A stretch of DNA of 13,675 bases from Phoronis pallida. Taxonomy: Eukaryota; Phoronida; Phoronidae. Location: NCBI GenBank assembly GCA_028565715.1, contig JAOXYC010142219.1:1-13675 (forward strand), written 5' to 3'. Below the pieces are notes generated by a model, which was not told the DNA's origin, searched no databases, and was given only the letters and a program-made list of their open reading frames with translations. Positions 6,801 through 13,328 of this stretch are shown piece after piece (positions within the stretch are counted from its first letter, which is position 1; every line of letters begins with the position of its first letter). The position numbers and the translations under genes were made by a program.

Positions 6801-9274
6801 AAAACAGCAAACACGACGCAATCACATGATTTGATTTAGAGTATGTCTCGGTTGCTGTGATTGGTCTATTGGTTATAACTTTGTTGGGGTCTTTTATTTT
6901 CATCTCAATGGCGTGTTCTTGTGTGAAAATTTGTACTAACTATTTCCCCCGCTTGAAATTGATTTATTTGAAGTGAGAGACTAACACTGCTGTCTATGAA
7001 CCGCAGTTTCTAAGATCACGTGTATAGCTTACAAATCAATTTCAAATCTTTTTAAACATTTCTATTGTTTATCGGTTTTAACAGAACAGCTGATTGCCTG
7101 ATTTTTGCTTTGCCAAGAGGATACATAATTCAACATGGGCATAATGCTTAAAAATGAATTTGAAATCTTAACTTTAATCCTGCTACAGCCTAAGAAAATC
7201 TGTTACAAACAAGAAAAACAAAAAAATAAAATTTCTCTTTTCATTTCCATGGTGTGTGAATGTAGTATTTTCTGGTGTTACTTTTTAAACCAAGATAAAA
7301 GAAAAGGACTGATAAAGACACATGTAACAGTTTGAAACTATTCACTGCAAAGTTATACATGCCAAACTTTCTCAATCCTTACAGTTAGTATTGATTGGGC
7401 CACTATGATTAACCATGCTGTATGTGGTAACCATGGCAACTTATAGCTAAATTTAACCATGTTATTTTATAGGTCTGTTTCCATTCTTGAGCAGGAGGTT
7501 GCAGACGCCTACTGGTACAGAACTTGGTAAGTTGTCAGCACGCACCGGAAGAACAGCAATGTTGAATAAATATAGACGATATTTGAAAAGAAAAAATTCA
7601 GAACTCTTGTTCTGAGAATCTAACCCAGGTCATCCTATATGCCGGACAGTCTCACCAACTGAGCTACCCAACTCAAACTGTTTCTTGTGCTAATATAGCT
7701 ATAAGCCAATAAAATACATTGAAATGTGCTGACGTAGTAAAAACGAAAAAAATACAGAGCACTAAATTCACTGTGGGTGGCTATAGACCCTGAAAATTGT
7801 CATACTAACTTGATTTTCAGAAAAACATATCTTTTTAAAAAAAAAACATATTGGAATCAAAGTTAATTGGTTAGTTTTACTTCTAAGAGAACATTCATAA
7901 ACCCTTAAAAATAAGGCACATTTTCACCAAAATGTAATCTTTTGTTAATTGTTAATTTACAGATCTGGATATAGATGTGGCTAACACACTGATGTCGTTG
8001 AAGGGAGGTTCATCACCACAGGGCTATCACAGTAAGTTGACTATCTCAACTATTTACCTCTACTTTTGAAAGTTCATATTTTTGGACGTTACCTATCTAA
8101 CAAAATTTAGTTTAGGGTTATTGTCCCCTCAGTACATACTTGTCTGTCAATATGATAGTTTCTTAGCTGTTATTGCTTTAGAAATGACTGTTATCTCTTG
8201 AGTCCAAATGTTGTCACATATTGTAGGCAGCTTGTTTAAGGTTAATGAATGCAGTACTAAATTAAAATGTCCATCGATACTTATCAAAGATACCAAACTA
8301 ATATTTTGTTTTCTGTTTTCAGATCCTCGGTTACGACCACTCAGTCTACGGTTTGAGAGTCCTGGTGATCGCTTTAAAAGGAAAATCAGGTATGGACATA
8401 GTTGGCATTGTGGATTGGTGAAGCAGTATTCTTGTTATCATTTTGAAAAAATTATTTTGATATTTTGATCAAATCTGTGATGTCACTGGCACACAATTCA
8501 AAGCTAAAAACATTGGAAAAATATGTTTTTTTGAATAATTTCAAGATTTGAATTTCAAAAAAGAAAACTGCCAAATATATTTATAGCTGGGATCCCTACA
8601 TTAAACATATTTGGCAATTTTCTTGTTTGGAATTCAAATCTTGAAATTATTCTAAAAAACATATTTTTCCAATGTGTTTAGCTATGAATTGTGTGCCGGT
8701 GACATCACAGATTTGATCAAAATATCAAAAATTATTTTTTCAATAAAATTGATTTTTCTAGCATAATGATAGCGTTGTGGACCGTCCTAGAGAACATTCA
8801 GAAATAGTTTCAAATACCTCTAAGTCTGTTCTCTTTCAATCCAGCATAACAGTTTTAGAAGGAAATTTAATTTTTTTTTTTATTTTCAGACATTACCCAT
8901 ATGTTAAAAAGCGCCCTACATCACCCGTGGTCATCACAAGTATCCCAAGTGAGGACCACAACTACAGTGCTTCCAGCTCCCCCTATGAGGCTGGCAGAAG
9001 ATCACCTGCCTCAAACAACTCTTCCATTGACGAGGAATACGACTTCGGCCCAGAGTCTGATAGTGACTCGGAATATGATGAGTCAGATTGGGAAGAAGAT
9101 ATTATCAGCGAAGATGAGAAGAAGAAGATTGATGAAGGTGCTGCCGCCCTGTTGAACCTGGCTGGCATTACGACATCGTCTGTGATTCCCCTACGCTCGA
9201 TCAGTCCTGCTAGCAACAACAACAACAATAACATTATGATTAAACGGGAAATCAAACAGGAAATATGTGCTTAG
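3191..9274 (+). CDS. FoxN2/3: FoxN2/FoxN3-type forkhead transcription factor (whole coding span, seven exons)
   Basis: Join 3191-3805, 5373-5515, 6360-6409, 7473-7526, 7963-8031, 8323-8389, 8890-9274, giving 460 residues, close to the usual size of vertebrate FOXN2/FOXN3. The forkhead DNA-binding domain covers about residues 137-233, starting [19 protein letters not shown]. Its recognition helix contains [15 protein letters not shown], with N184, R187 and H188 at the usual base-contact positions, and the wing includes [10 protein letters not shown]. Family-specific blocks outside the domain are LTSLSWLH (73-80), SEDHNYS (353-359) and [12 protein letters not shown] (415-426). Residues 329-342 hold two basic clusters (KRK and KKR) that could be a nuclear localisation signal, and 380-412 is very acidic and serine-rich. 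The family comprises nuclear regulators, often repressors; vertebrate FOXN3 (CHES1) is linked to checkpoint control and Sin3 co-repression. Start choice: the ATG has A at -3 and G at +4, and an in-frame TAA lies at 3182-3184. Family identity is very secure; FoxN2 and FoxN3 split within vertebrates, so the joint name is safest. Confidence 0.95.
4214..4226. promoter_or_regulatory. X-box-like palindrome in intron 1
   Basis: GTTGCTTGGCAAC is an inverted repeat GTTGC/GCAAC with a three-base centre, close to an RFX X-box with shortened spacing. Motif evidence only. Confidence 0.28.
5088..5113 (+). promoter_or_regulatory. DR3 nuclear-receptor site next to POU octamer
   Basis: 5088-5102 is AGGTCATTGAGGTCA, two perfect AGGTCA half-sites with a three-base spacer. 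5106-5113 is a perfect ATGCAAAT octamer. Both lie within 26 bases in intron 1. DR3 sites are bound by nuclear receptors such as the VDR class with RXR, and octamers by POU proteins. Use as an enhancer here is inferred. Confidence 0.4.
5373..5515 (+). CDS. FoxN2/3: FoxN2/3 coding exon 2 (forkhead wing)
   Basis: The acceptor CATTACAG ends at 5372 and the donor GTAAGT starts at 5516. It enters in phase 0 and leaves in phase 2. It encodes residues 206-252, beginning [18 protein letters not shown] and including [10 protein letters not shown], which completes the forkhead domain and is typical of FoxN2/3. A proline- and glutamine-rich linker follows. Its own ATG at 5393 is out of frame and not a start. 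Confidence 0.95.
5516..6359 (+). other. FoxN2/3: FoxN2/3 intron 2
   Basis: 844 bases, GTAAGT...TTTCAG. No gene is visible. It carries an X-box-like palindrome at 6043-6056 and an isolated GC-rich CCCCGGGG near 6188. The open frame on the minus strand (6116-6337) is low-complexity and unsupported. Confidence 0.85.
6043..6056. promoter_or_regulatory. X-box-like palindrome in intron 2
   Basis: ATTTCCATGGTAAC matches GTTNCCATGGNAAC except for the first base. Motif evidence only. Confidence 0.3.
6360..6409 (+). CDS. FoxN2/3: FoxN2/3 coding exon 3 (50-base small exon)
   Basis: The acceptor TTTATTTCAG ends at 6359 and the donor GTAAGT starts at 6410. The first base completes a split His codon, the exon reads [16 protein letters not shown], and it ends in phase 1. 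The exon is short, but both splice sites are strong and only this phase keeps the joined frame open. Confidence 0.85.
6746..6759. promoter_or_regulatory. X-box (RFX) motif in intron 3
   Basis: GTTTCCATAGCAAC has two good half-sites with a two-base centre. Two inverted CCAAT boxes follow about 100 bases later, further than in a classical X-Y module. Motif evidence only. Confidence 0.38.
7427..7440. promoter_or_regulatory. Perfect X-box (RFX) motif in intron 3
   Basis: GTAACCATGGCAAC fits GTNRCC-NN-RGYAAC at every position. It lies 33 bases before exon 4, between a possible branch-point region and the acceptor, so it would be an intronic site. Binding is not shown by sequence alone. Confidence 0.42.
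7473..7526 (+). CDS. FoxN2/3: FoxN2/3 coding exon 4 (54 bases, phase 1-1)
   Basis: The acceptor TTTTATAG ends at 7472 and the donor GTAAGT starts at 7527. The exon gives [18 protein letters not shown]; the RLFP part resembles the RGLFPG segment of vertebrate FOXN3. Entry and exit phases are both 1, so skipping it would remove 18 residues without a frameshift. Confidence 0.85.
7527..7962 (+). other. FoxN2/3: FoxN2/3 intron 4
   Basis: 436 bases, GTAAGT...TTACAG. Its left half contains a tRNA-derived SINE remnant on the minus strand; the rest is plain AT-rich intron. Confidence 0.85.
7597..7680 (-). mobile_element. tRNA-derived SINE head (remnant)
   Basis: On the minus strand, 7666-7655 reads TAGCTCAGTTGG, a near-ideal RNA polymerase III A box. 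About 30 bases on, 7625-7615 reads GGTTAGATTCT, a B box with the usual TTCGA changed to TTAGA. The spacing matches a tRNA. The outer stem does not pair as a functional tRNA should and the B box is damaged, so I call a SINE fragment rather than a tRNA gene. A small hairpin (CAGAA...TTCTG) follows the head. The tail and exact ends were not resolved. Confidence 0.65.
7963..8031 (+). CDS. FoxN2/3: FoxN2/3 coding exon 5 (69 bases, phase 1-1)
   Basis: The acceptor AATTTACAG ends at 7962 and the donor GTAAGT starts at 8032. It encodes [18 protein letters not shown] and then PQGYH. It holds a helix-like motif D-V-A-x-x-L-x-x-L-x-G that echoes the conserved C-terminal motif of the same protein. The phase is 1-1, so it is a possible cassette exon of 23 codons. 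Confidence 0.87.
8032..8322 (+). other. FoxN2/3: FoxN2/3 intron 5
   Basis: 291 bases, GTAAGT...TTTCAG. I see nothing beyond splice signals. The open frame starting at 8208 runs through this intron into exon 6 and is partly a readthrough of the real exon frame. Confidence 0.85.
8323..8389 (+). CDS. FoxN2/3: FoxN2/3 coding exon 6
   Basis: The acceptor TGTTTTCAG ends at 8322 and the donor GTATGG starts at 8390. It encodes [20 protein letters not shown] and then KI, entering in phase 1 and leaving in phase 2. Its basic end, with the following exon, makes a KRK plus KKR pair that may be a nuclear localisation signal. Confidence 0.87.
8390..8889 (+). other. FoxN2/3: FoxN2/3 intron 6
   Basis: 500 bases, GTATGG...TTTCAG with a long T run before the acceptor. 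Well over half of it is a single long inverted repeat (8437-8753). Confidence 0.87.
8437..8753. repeat. Long foldback (inverted repeat), arms about 139 bases, MITE-like
   Basis: The left arm (about 8445-8583) and right arm (about 8602-8741) are reverse complements with roughly ten differences counted by eye. Shared blocks include TTGATCAAATCTGTGATGTC, ATTGGAAAAATATGTTTTTT and AATAATTTCAAGATTTGAAT. The spacer is only about 18 bases, with a GGGATCCC palindrome at its centre (8589-8596). Weaker pairing extends outward to about 8437 and 8753. It has no coding capacity. It is most likely a MITE or foldback insertion; I could not fix a target-site duplication. Confidence 0.85.
8890..9274 (+). CDS. 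FoxN2/3: FoxN2/3 terminal coding exon 7
   Basis: The acceptor TTTATTTTCAG ends at 8889; its first base completes an Arg codon. It encodes residues 333-460: a basic stretch, SEDHNYS, a serine/acidic region with likely CK2-type sites ([14 protein letters not shown]), the conserved [12 protein letters not shown], six consecutive Asn codons at 9215-9232, and a C-terminus [11 protein letters not shown]. The TAG stop is at 9272-9274. The open frame continues leftwards into intron 6, but that extension matches nothing in the family and includes the polypyrimidine tract. Confidence 0.95.
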
Positions 9275-9973
9275 ATGAAAGGGGTGCAATAACCTATAGT
9301 GTAGGTTTTACACAAAACTTGGCAATTTCTGTTTGAATCCAAAAGATCAGTTGTAAGTGTTATAGAGCCAGGGATAAATTATTTGAAAATGGTGATGTCA
9401 TGAATTTCCATGATATTCATCTCTGTCTGAAGCAATACCTCATATGACAGTATCAATTTTGAAAAGTAAGAAAATTCTTCCAATTTTTTTAATAGGGTTT
9501 CTTTTTCAATTGTGTTGACATACAATGTTCTTAATGGACGAGTCATTGTTTTTACTATGGTCTCAACATTTTGAGTATTTCAACTGGTTTATTGATATGT
9601 TATTATTATTATTATTATGACTTCATAAGTGCATTATTTAGTAGACTGTTATTGTTACTTTTTTATTATTAATATTATTGTCTTTGTACATGAAAACATG
9701 TAGGATAACATTTTACTTTAATGTGGTGCCAGTCTTAAAGATGATATGTAATCTAGGGACAGTAGGTTTGTATAGTCAACCATGTTGGAAATAGGTGAAA
9801 GGTCAATTAGGACGCCTGTGATTGGCTATAGAGACATACATTGTTTCCTAGAAATCAAAAAAGTGTAACTATGTGCTAAATTCTGACCGGTGAGCAGAAA
9901 CAGTACTATATATCACTGTTATACTCTTTGCTTTGTAAATGTAGAACGCCTATGTCATTTTCCTATGTTGATC

Positions 9974-10011
9974 TGTAAATAACTTGTATTTAATAAGTAG
10001 ATGTGTATATA
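9974..10011 (+). promoter_or_regulatory. FoxN2/3: Two Pumilio-type motifs in the 3'UTR
   Basis: TGTAAATA at 9974-9981 and TGTATATA at 10004-10011 both fit UGUANAUA, the Pumilio/PUF response element, and lie 30 bases apart in the predicted 3'UTR. The AT-rich background makes chance matches possible. Confidence 0.33.
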
Positions 10012-10432
10012 CTAGATGGTTAGTATCATCAAACATTTTCATCAAGTTGTGATCTTTTTATGCTTTGCAAACATTTTAACACAACTTTTATGTGAATGGT
10101 TGGTGTCTTGATAAATGCTGTTTGGATATCCATGTTCTGGGCTTTGTTCGGATCTTGTTTTAGGCTCTTGTGAATTCAACTCTTGCCCTTTATCCAACAG
10201 TGATTCGGTTGAAGAAAGGATTGGAGAAAAAGTATGTTAAAACATTTTATTGGTTGTACATTGCAGGTCATTACCAACTTGGAAGTTTTAAAATTGAAAA
10301 AATGTTTGCAAAATGAGATTTGATAATTCCTGTGTTACTGATATGTTGATACCTTAACTCATTATTAGAAAGATACATTACATTGAACGATGATTTTTAA
10401 AAATGTCGCTTCCATTTAATTTCTTGTTTTCT

Positions 10433-10438
10433 AATAAA
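10433..10438 (+). terminator. FoxN2/3: Poly(A) signal AATAAA
   Basis: Canonical AATAAA within CTAATAAATTGG, followed 15-60 bases later by GT-rich sequence (TGTGGTATG, TTTTGTAATGTG) typical of a downstream element. An ATTAAA at 10451-10456 is a possible alternative. I saw no earlier AATAAA after the stop codon. Confidence 0.6.
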
Positions 10439-11459
10439 TTGGTGCTTTGTATTAAAACACTGCTGTATAACTGTGGTATGTTTTGTAATGTGAATGAAGT
10501 TTATTGAAATCATAGTCAGACTGTTTGTCCATTGAGATTAGTCGCAAGGCTGGTTGGTTATTTTATACTCAAAATTTTGTAAGGGAATCTATGACATGGT
10601 TTTGGCTACAAAAAATGCAAGTCTTCTAAAACGATTTTTATGGTGCAGTATCATATATCTCTAGACACGATTTCAGACTCCAGTGTCAACATTTCAGTTG
10701 ATTTAATTATAATTCAGGGTTTAAAAATGAACACAATTTTGTTCAAATTACAAAAAGAAATTGGTAGCTATGTTTTTGAAAAGCGCCAGGTCTTGTATGA
10801 AATTTTTATAGTAAAACATTTGGATTTTAGAAACTATTCTCTTTTGCAAAATTTAATTCATGCAAATTCTGTGAGTGAAAGTGAAGTGGACATTTTTAGG
10901 CAACAAATTATTTGAAATTAATAATCCAGTGCAATGTTGAATATTGTGTTATTATTTCTGAAGTATAAATCAACTGGAGAAGATAGTTGTAAAATTAGTG
11001 GATCATTGTTCAAACTTACTAAAAACTAGTATGAGAAGAATGTTGAAAATTCGAAAGAATATCATTTTAAAGTGATTTTATCTTCATCAGTTTAATTTGT
11101 TATTGAGGTTGTATATGATTTGTGGTTGTATATGACTTGCTAGGACTCATGTGTAACTGACTTGCCGGCAAAGGGGATACCGATTCATTGAAATTGATTG
11201 CAAATTTTTGAGATTTGTTAAACAAATGTATAATTTTGAGTATAGCTGAAATCCGGATATGTTCTCCACATTCCTACAAGTTTATTTGGGGGTAAATATG
11301 AGTGTCCCGTCAGATCAAGGACATCTACAGTGAGTGTTGGCAAGTCATAATTGAATGTTATCATGTATTGGTTAGTTGTCATATTAGTTTGTTGAATGCC
11401 TGGATAAAGTAATAACCTTTGAAAGACTTATTGAATCAAAATTAGGTGCATTGTTTGTT

Positions 11460-11616
11460 AGACAAGAAAATACATCCGATCTAGACGTGATTGGTGCTTC
11501 TAAACCCTGAAAAATTCAAAATAGCTTTGCTAAGTAAAACCAGTATTATTTCGCTTGTGGTGCAGAATTACCATTTCCAGGGTTTAATTTTCTGAGTTGG
11601 ATGTATTTTCTGGTCT
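11460..11616. repeat. Short foldback element with inverted ends
   Basis: AGACAAGAAAATACATCC (11460-11477) is the near-exact reverse complement of 11599-11616 (one mismatch). A second inner pair, AAACCCTGA (11502-11510) and TCCAGGGTTT (about 11576-11585), also matches, so the 157 bases can fold as one interrupted hairpin. A TA dinucleotide flanks both ends. It is probably a small MITE; family unknown. Confidence 0.6.
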
Positions 11617-11638
11617 ATCATATAAATTCTCATTAGCC

Positions 11639-11687
11639 AAGGTTGCCATGTCAGAGGTCGTAGTTCAAAGGTTACCATGTCGGAGGT
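11639..11687 (+). repeat. Two 20-base direct repeats, period 29
   Basis: AAGGTTGCCATGTCAGAGGT (11639-11658) recurs at 11668-11687 with two differences. The junction also contains AGTTCAAAGGTTA (11663-11675), which resembles a DR1 nuclear-receptor site. Function is unknown. Confidence 0.55.
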
Positions 11688-11861
11688 GAAGGGTTAGGAT
11701 AGTGCTTATGATGACACTGGTTACTGTTACTGAGGCTTGTGCAATATGTATTTAAAGATCAGGTTCTTCCTGGATTCAGGCAGGTTGTACAGATGTACAG
11801 ATTTAAATAAACATCTTACTTTTATAAGGCATTGTTTTATTACCATACCCTTCCTTCTGTA

Positions 11862-12450
11862 CCGGGTGTCCCATAAGTAATAACCCCCAACTTTGGGCTC
11901 TTGTAAAATTATTATTTTCAAATAAATGTTTATCAAAGTTACTTGAAATGAATATTAACCTTTCATACATCATTTGTCAAAAAATAATCAAGATGTTTTG
12001 AAAATTGTAATTTTTGTGAACATTTGAAATTTCATACTCGAAAATCGTTTTGACCACTTTTTTTCCATTTGAAATCGTGACATGTAAACAACCAAAAGTT
12101 GTAATTTCATTATCGACTGTTTTCCAAAAAATGAATAAAGTTAGTATTTTTAGCTTCAATTTAATTCCTTTTGTTCGATAATAAATGAGCGATTAAAGTT
12201 TGGAAAAACGAAAATCAATCTTTTCAGCATTTACATGTATTTCAAATGGGGAAAGTGGTCAAAACAGTTTTCAACTAGCAAATTTCAAATGTTTACAAAA
12301 TTTACAATTTTCAAAATATCTTGATTATTATTTGACAAATGACGTATGAAAGGTTGGATATTAATTTTGAGTAACTTTTATAAGCATTTATTTAAAATAA
12401 TGTTTTTACAGGAGCCCAAAGTTGGGGGTTATTACTTATGGGACACCCTG
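11862..12450. mobile_element. 589-base foldback element with mariner-like ends (non-autonomous)
   Basis: The left end starts CCGGGTGTCCCATAAGTAAT; the right end on the opposite strand starts CAGGGTGTCCCATAAGTAAT. Both are flanked by TA (11860-11861 and 12451-12452), consistent with a TA target duplication of the Tc1/mariner type. The inverted arms are about 230-238 bases (11862 to about 12099, and about 12221 to 12450), nearly identical over the outer 40 bases and roughly 85% alike by eye further in. The middle is about 120 bases. There is no transposase frame; both arms give the peptide EPKVGGYYLWDT in opposite open frames only because they are copies. Superfamily assignment rests on the ends and the TA. 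Confidence 0.8.
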
Positions 12451-12452
12451 TA

Positions 12453-13032
12453 TATCATATTTATACGCAAACATCACCAAAAAAACAACGGACTGAGTTC
12501 ATCGTTGAAAAAGGTTATAGATAAAAGAAGCCATAACGGAAGAACCGTACACCATTTCTCTGAAATCCTGCTTGACATTTAAAGTTTGATAGTGCTTACA
12601 GTTGCAGGACATAATTTACTACACTTGCAAACATGATCTAACAAGGAATGATCGGTGTACTTCTGAATCATGTTACATAGGAAAAATGTTGACTGTGAAA
12701 ATCTTAGAATCTAGTACAGCTTTCAACAAAACTTGACAAGAGACATTGACACCTGTTACACGATTTTAGAGTTGAGATTATCATGATTGTAACCCATTTT
12801 AATGATCCAATTGTCCCAATGATGCTATCTCCCTGCAAGTTGAATTGCATCTTAAGAATGATGATACTTAGTCAATCTGTATTCATAGTCACTTTTCATA
12901 TGAATCATCATAACTCATTGTTCTGGCACCGGATGTCCTTGAAGCAGAGTCTGTCTTAAAAGTTTTGATGCAATGTACGAGAGAAAAAGCCTAGTGCTAT
13001 GTCACGACTGCTCAATATATCATTCCATCTCA
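12453..13032 (-). other. Predicted 3'UTR and downstream flank of the TMEM223-like gene
   Basis: 580 bases between the foldback element and the stop of the minus-strand gene. No coding feature is supported. The part next to the stop is expected to be its 3'UTR, with a weak ATTAAA at 12798-12803. Confidence 0.55.
12798..12803 (-). terminator. TMEM223: Candidate poly(A) signal ATTAAA for the TMEM223-like gene
   Basis: On the minus strand ATTAAA lies about 230 bases after the stop. No AATAAA is visible on this strand between the stop and the foldback element ending at 12450. A G/T-rich stretch follows about 45-80 bases further on. This is weak evidence from motif and position only. Confidence 0.3.
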
Positions 13033-13328
13033 CTAGAACTTCCTCTGCAGGGCTACAACATAATCAAACAAGGACGTGTTATAATATTTCCCACGTCCAT
13101 CTAAAAGAAAATAGAACATTCTTCCTTTCACTCTCAGAGACAATGATGCTTTCTCCACTTCAGCACGTGACCGGACAGCTGAGATATGTTCTGTTGGTAC
13201 TTCAATAGTACGTATTTTCCCTAATGGCGCATATGTCTGTATAGCCACCTTCTTTCCGCCTTTCAGCAAAACAAGTCTGTGAACTGAACGCAGTGTAATG
13301 GTGACTGAGCCAATCAATAACAAATATG
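13033..13328 (-). CDS. TMEM223: TMEM223-like mitochondrial membrane protein, last coding exon (5' part outside window)
   Basis: Minus-strand exon of 296 bases encoding a split codon plus 97 residues and a TAG stop (13035-13033). It begins in the end of a hydrophobic segment (YLLLIGSVTITL), then RSVHRLVLLKGG, and ends with LSLRVKGRMFYFLLDGRG and NTSLFDYVVALQRKF. From memory, human TMEM223 has the same pattern near its C-terminus (RSVRxLVL, LKVKGRxFYFLLD, NTKLFDxxV). TMEM223 is a small two-pass inner mitochondrial membrane protein implicated in cytochrome c oxidase assembly. The acceptor is a long T run plus CAG just before 13328 (ag at 13330-13329). The open frame extends upstream to an ATG at 13344, but that would be translation of the polypyrimidine tract, so I reject it as the start. 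I found no convincing upstream exon in the remaining 347 bases. The missing N-terminus should be on an exon to the right. Confidence 0.82.

Larger units (their letters stand above)
6410..7472 (+). other. FoxN2/3: FoxN2/3 intron 3
   Basis: 1063 bases, GTAAGT...TTATAG. No gene is visible. It holds two X-box motifs (6746-6759 and 7427-7440), two inverted CCAAT boxes (ATTGG at 6860 and 6868), and an E-box CACGTG near 7017. The 66-codon open frame at 7135 is lysine-rich, AT-driven and unrecognised. Confidence 0.85.
9275..10460 (+). other. FoxN2/3: Predicted 3'UTR of FoxN2/3
   Basis: AT-rich non-coding sequence follows the stop. The first canonical poly(A) signal after the stop is at 10433-10438, so the UTR is about 1.2 kb. 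It contains a (TTA)n run at about 9600-9617, a second T/A-rich simple stretch near 9659-9681, and two Pumilio-type UGUANAUA motifs. The short open frame starting at 10640 is beyond this end and unrecognised. The exact 3' end is a prediction. Confidence 0.6.
10461..11861. other. Intergenic region downstream of FoxN2/3
   Basis: About 1.4 kb with no supported gene. The 91-codon plus-strand open frame at 10640-10915 has no recognised domain, is AT-driven and isolated. The region contains a short foldback (11460-11616), a 29-base-period duplication (11639-11687), and an octamer ATGCAAAT at 10860-10867. A second AATAAA at 11806-11811 could serve a longer FoxN2/3 transcript. Confidence 0.7.

Noticed and set aside
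7605-7680. Functional tRNA gene on the minus strand
   Set aside because: The B box is altered and the acceptor and anticodon stems do not pair properly; a SINE remnant fits better.
8777-8889. Upstream extension of the exon 7 open frame with its own ATG
   Set aside because: The extension covers the polypyrimidine tract and acceptor, resembles no FoxN sequence, and exon 6 joins to 8890 in phase.
8983-9255. Minus-strand 90-codon open frame
   Set aside because: It is the antisense of the serine/acidic and poly-Asn region of FoxN2/3, giving leucine and serine runs; a shadow.
10640-10915. 91-codon plus-strand open frame
   Set aside because: AT-driven composition, no domain, no splice or neighbour support; a chance frame is the simplest explanation.
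12346-12582. 78-codon plus-strand open frame
   Set aside because: Its first half is the right arm of the mariner-like foldback; the shared peptide with the left arm is explained by the inverted repeat.
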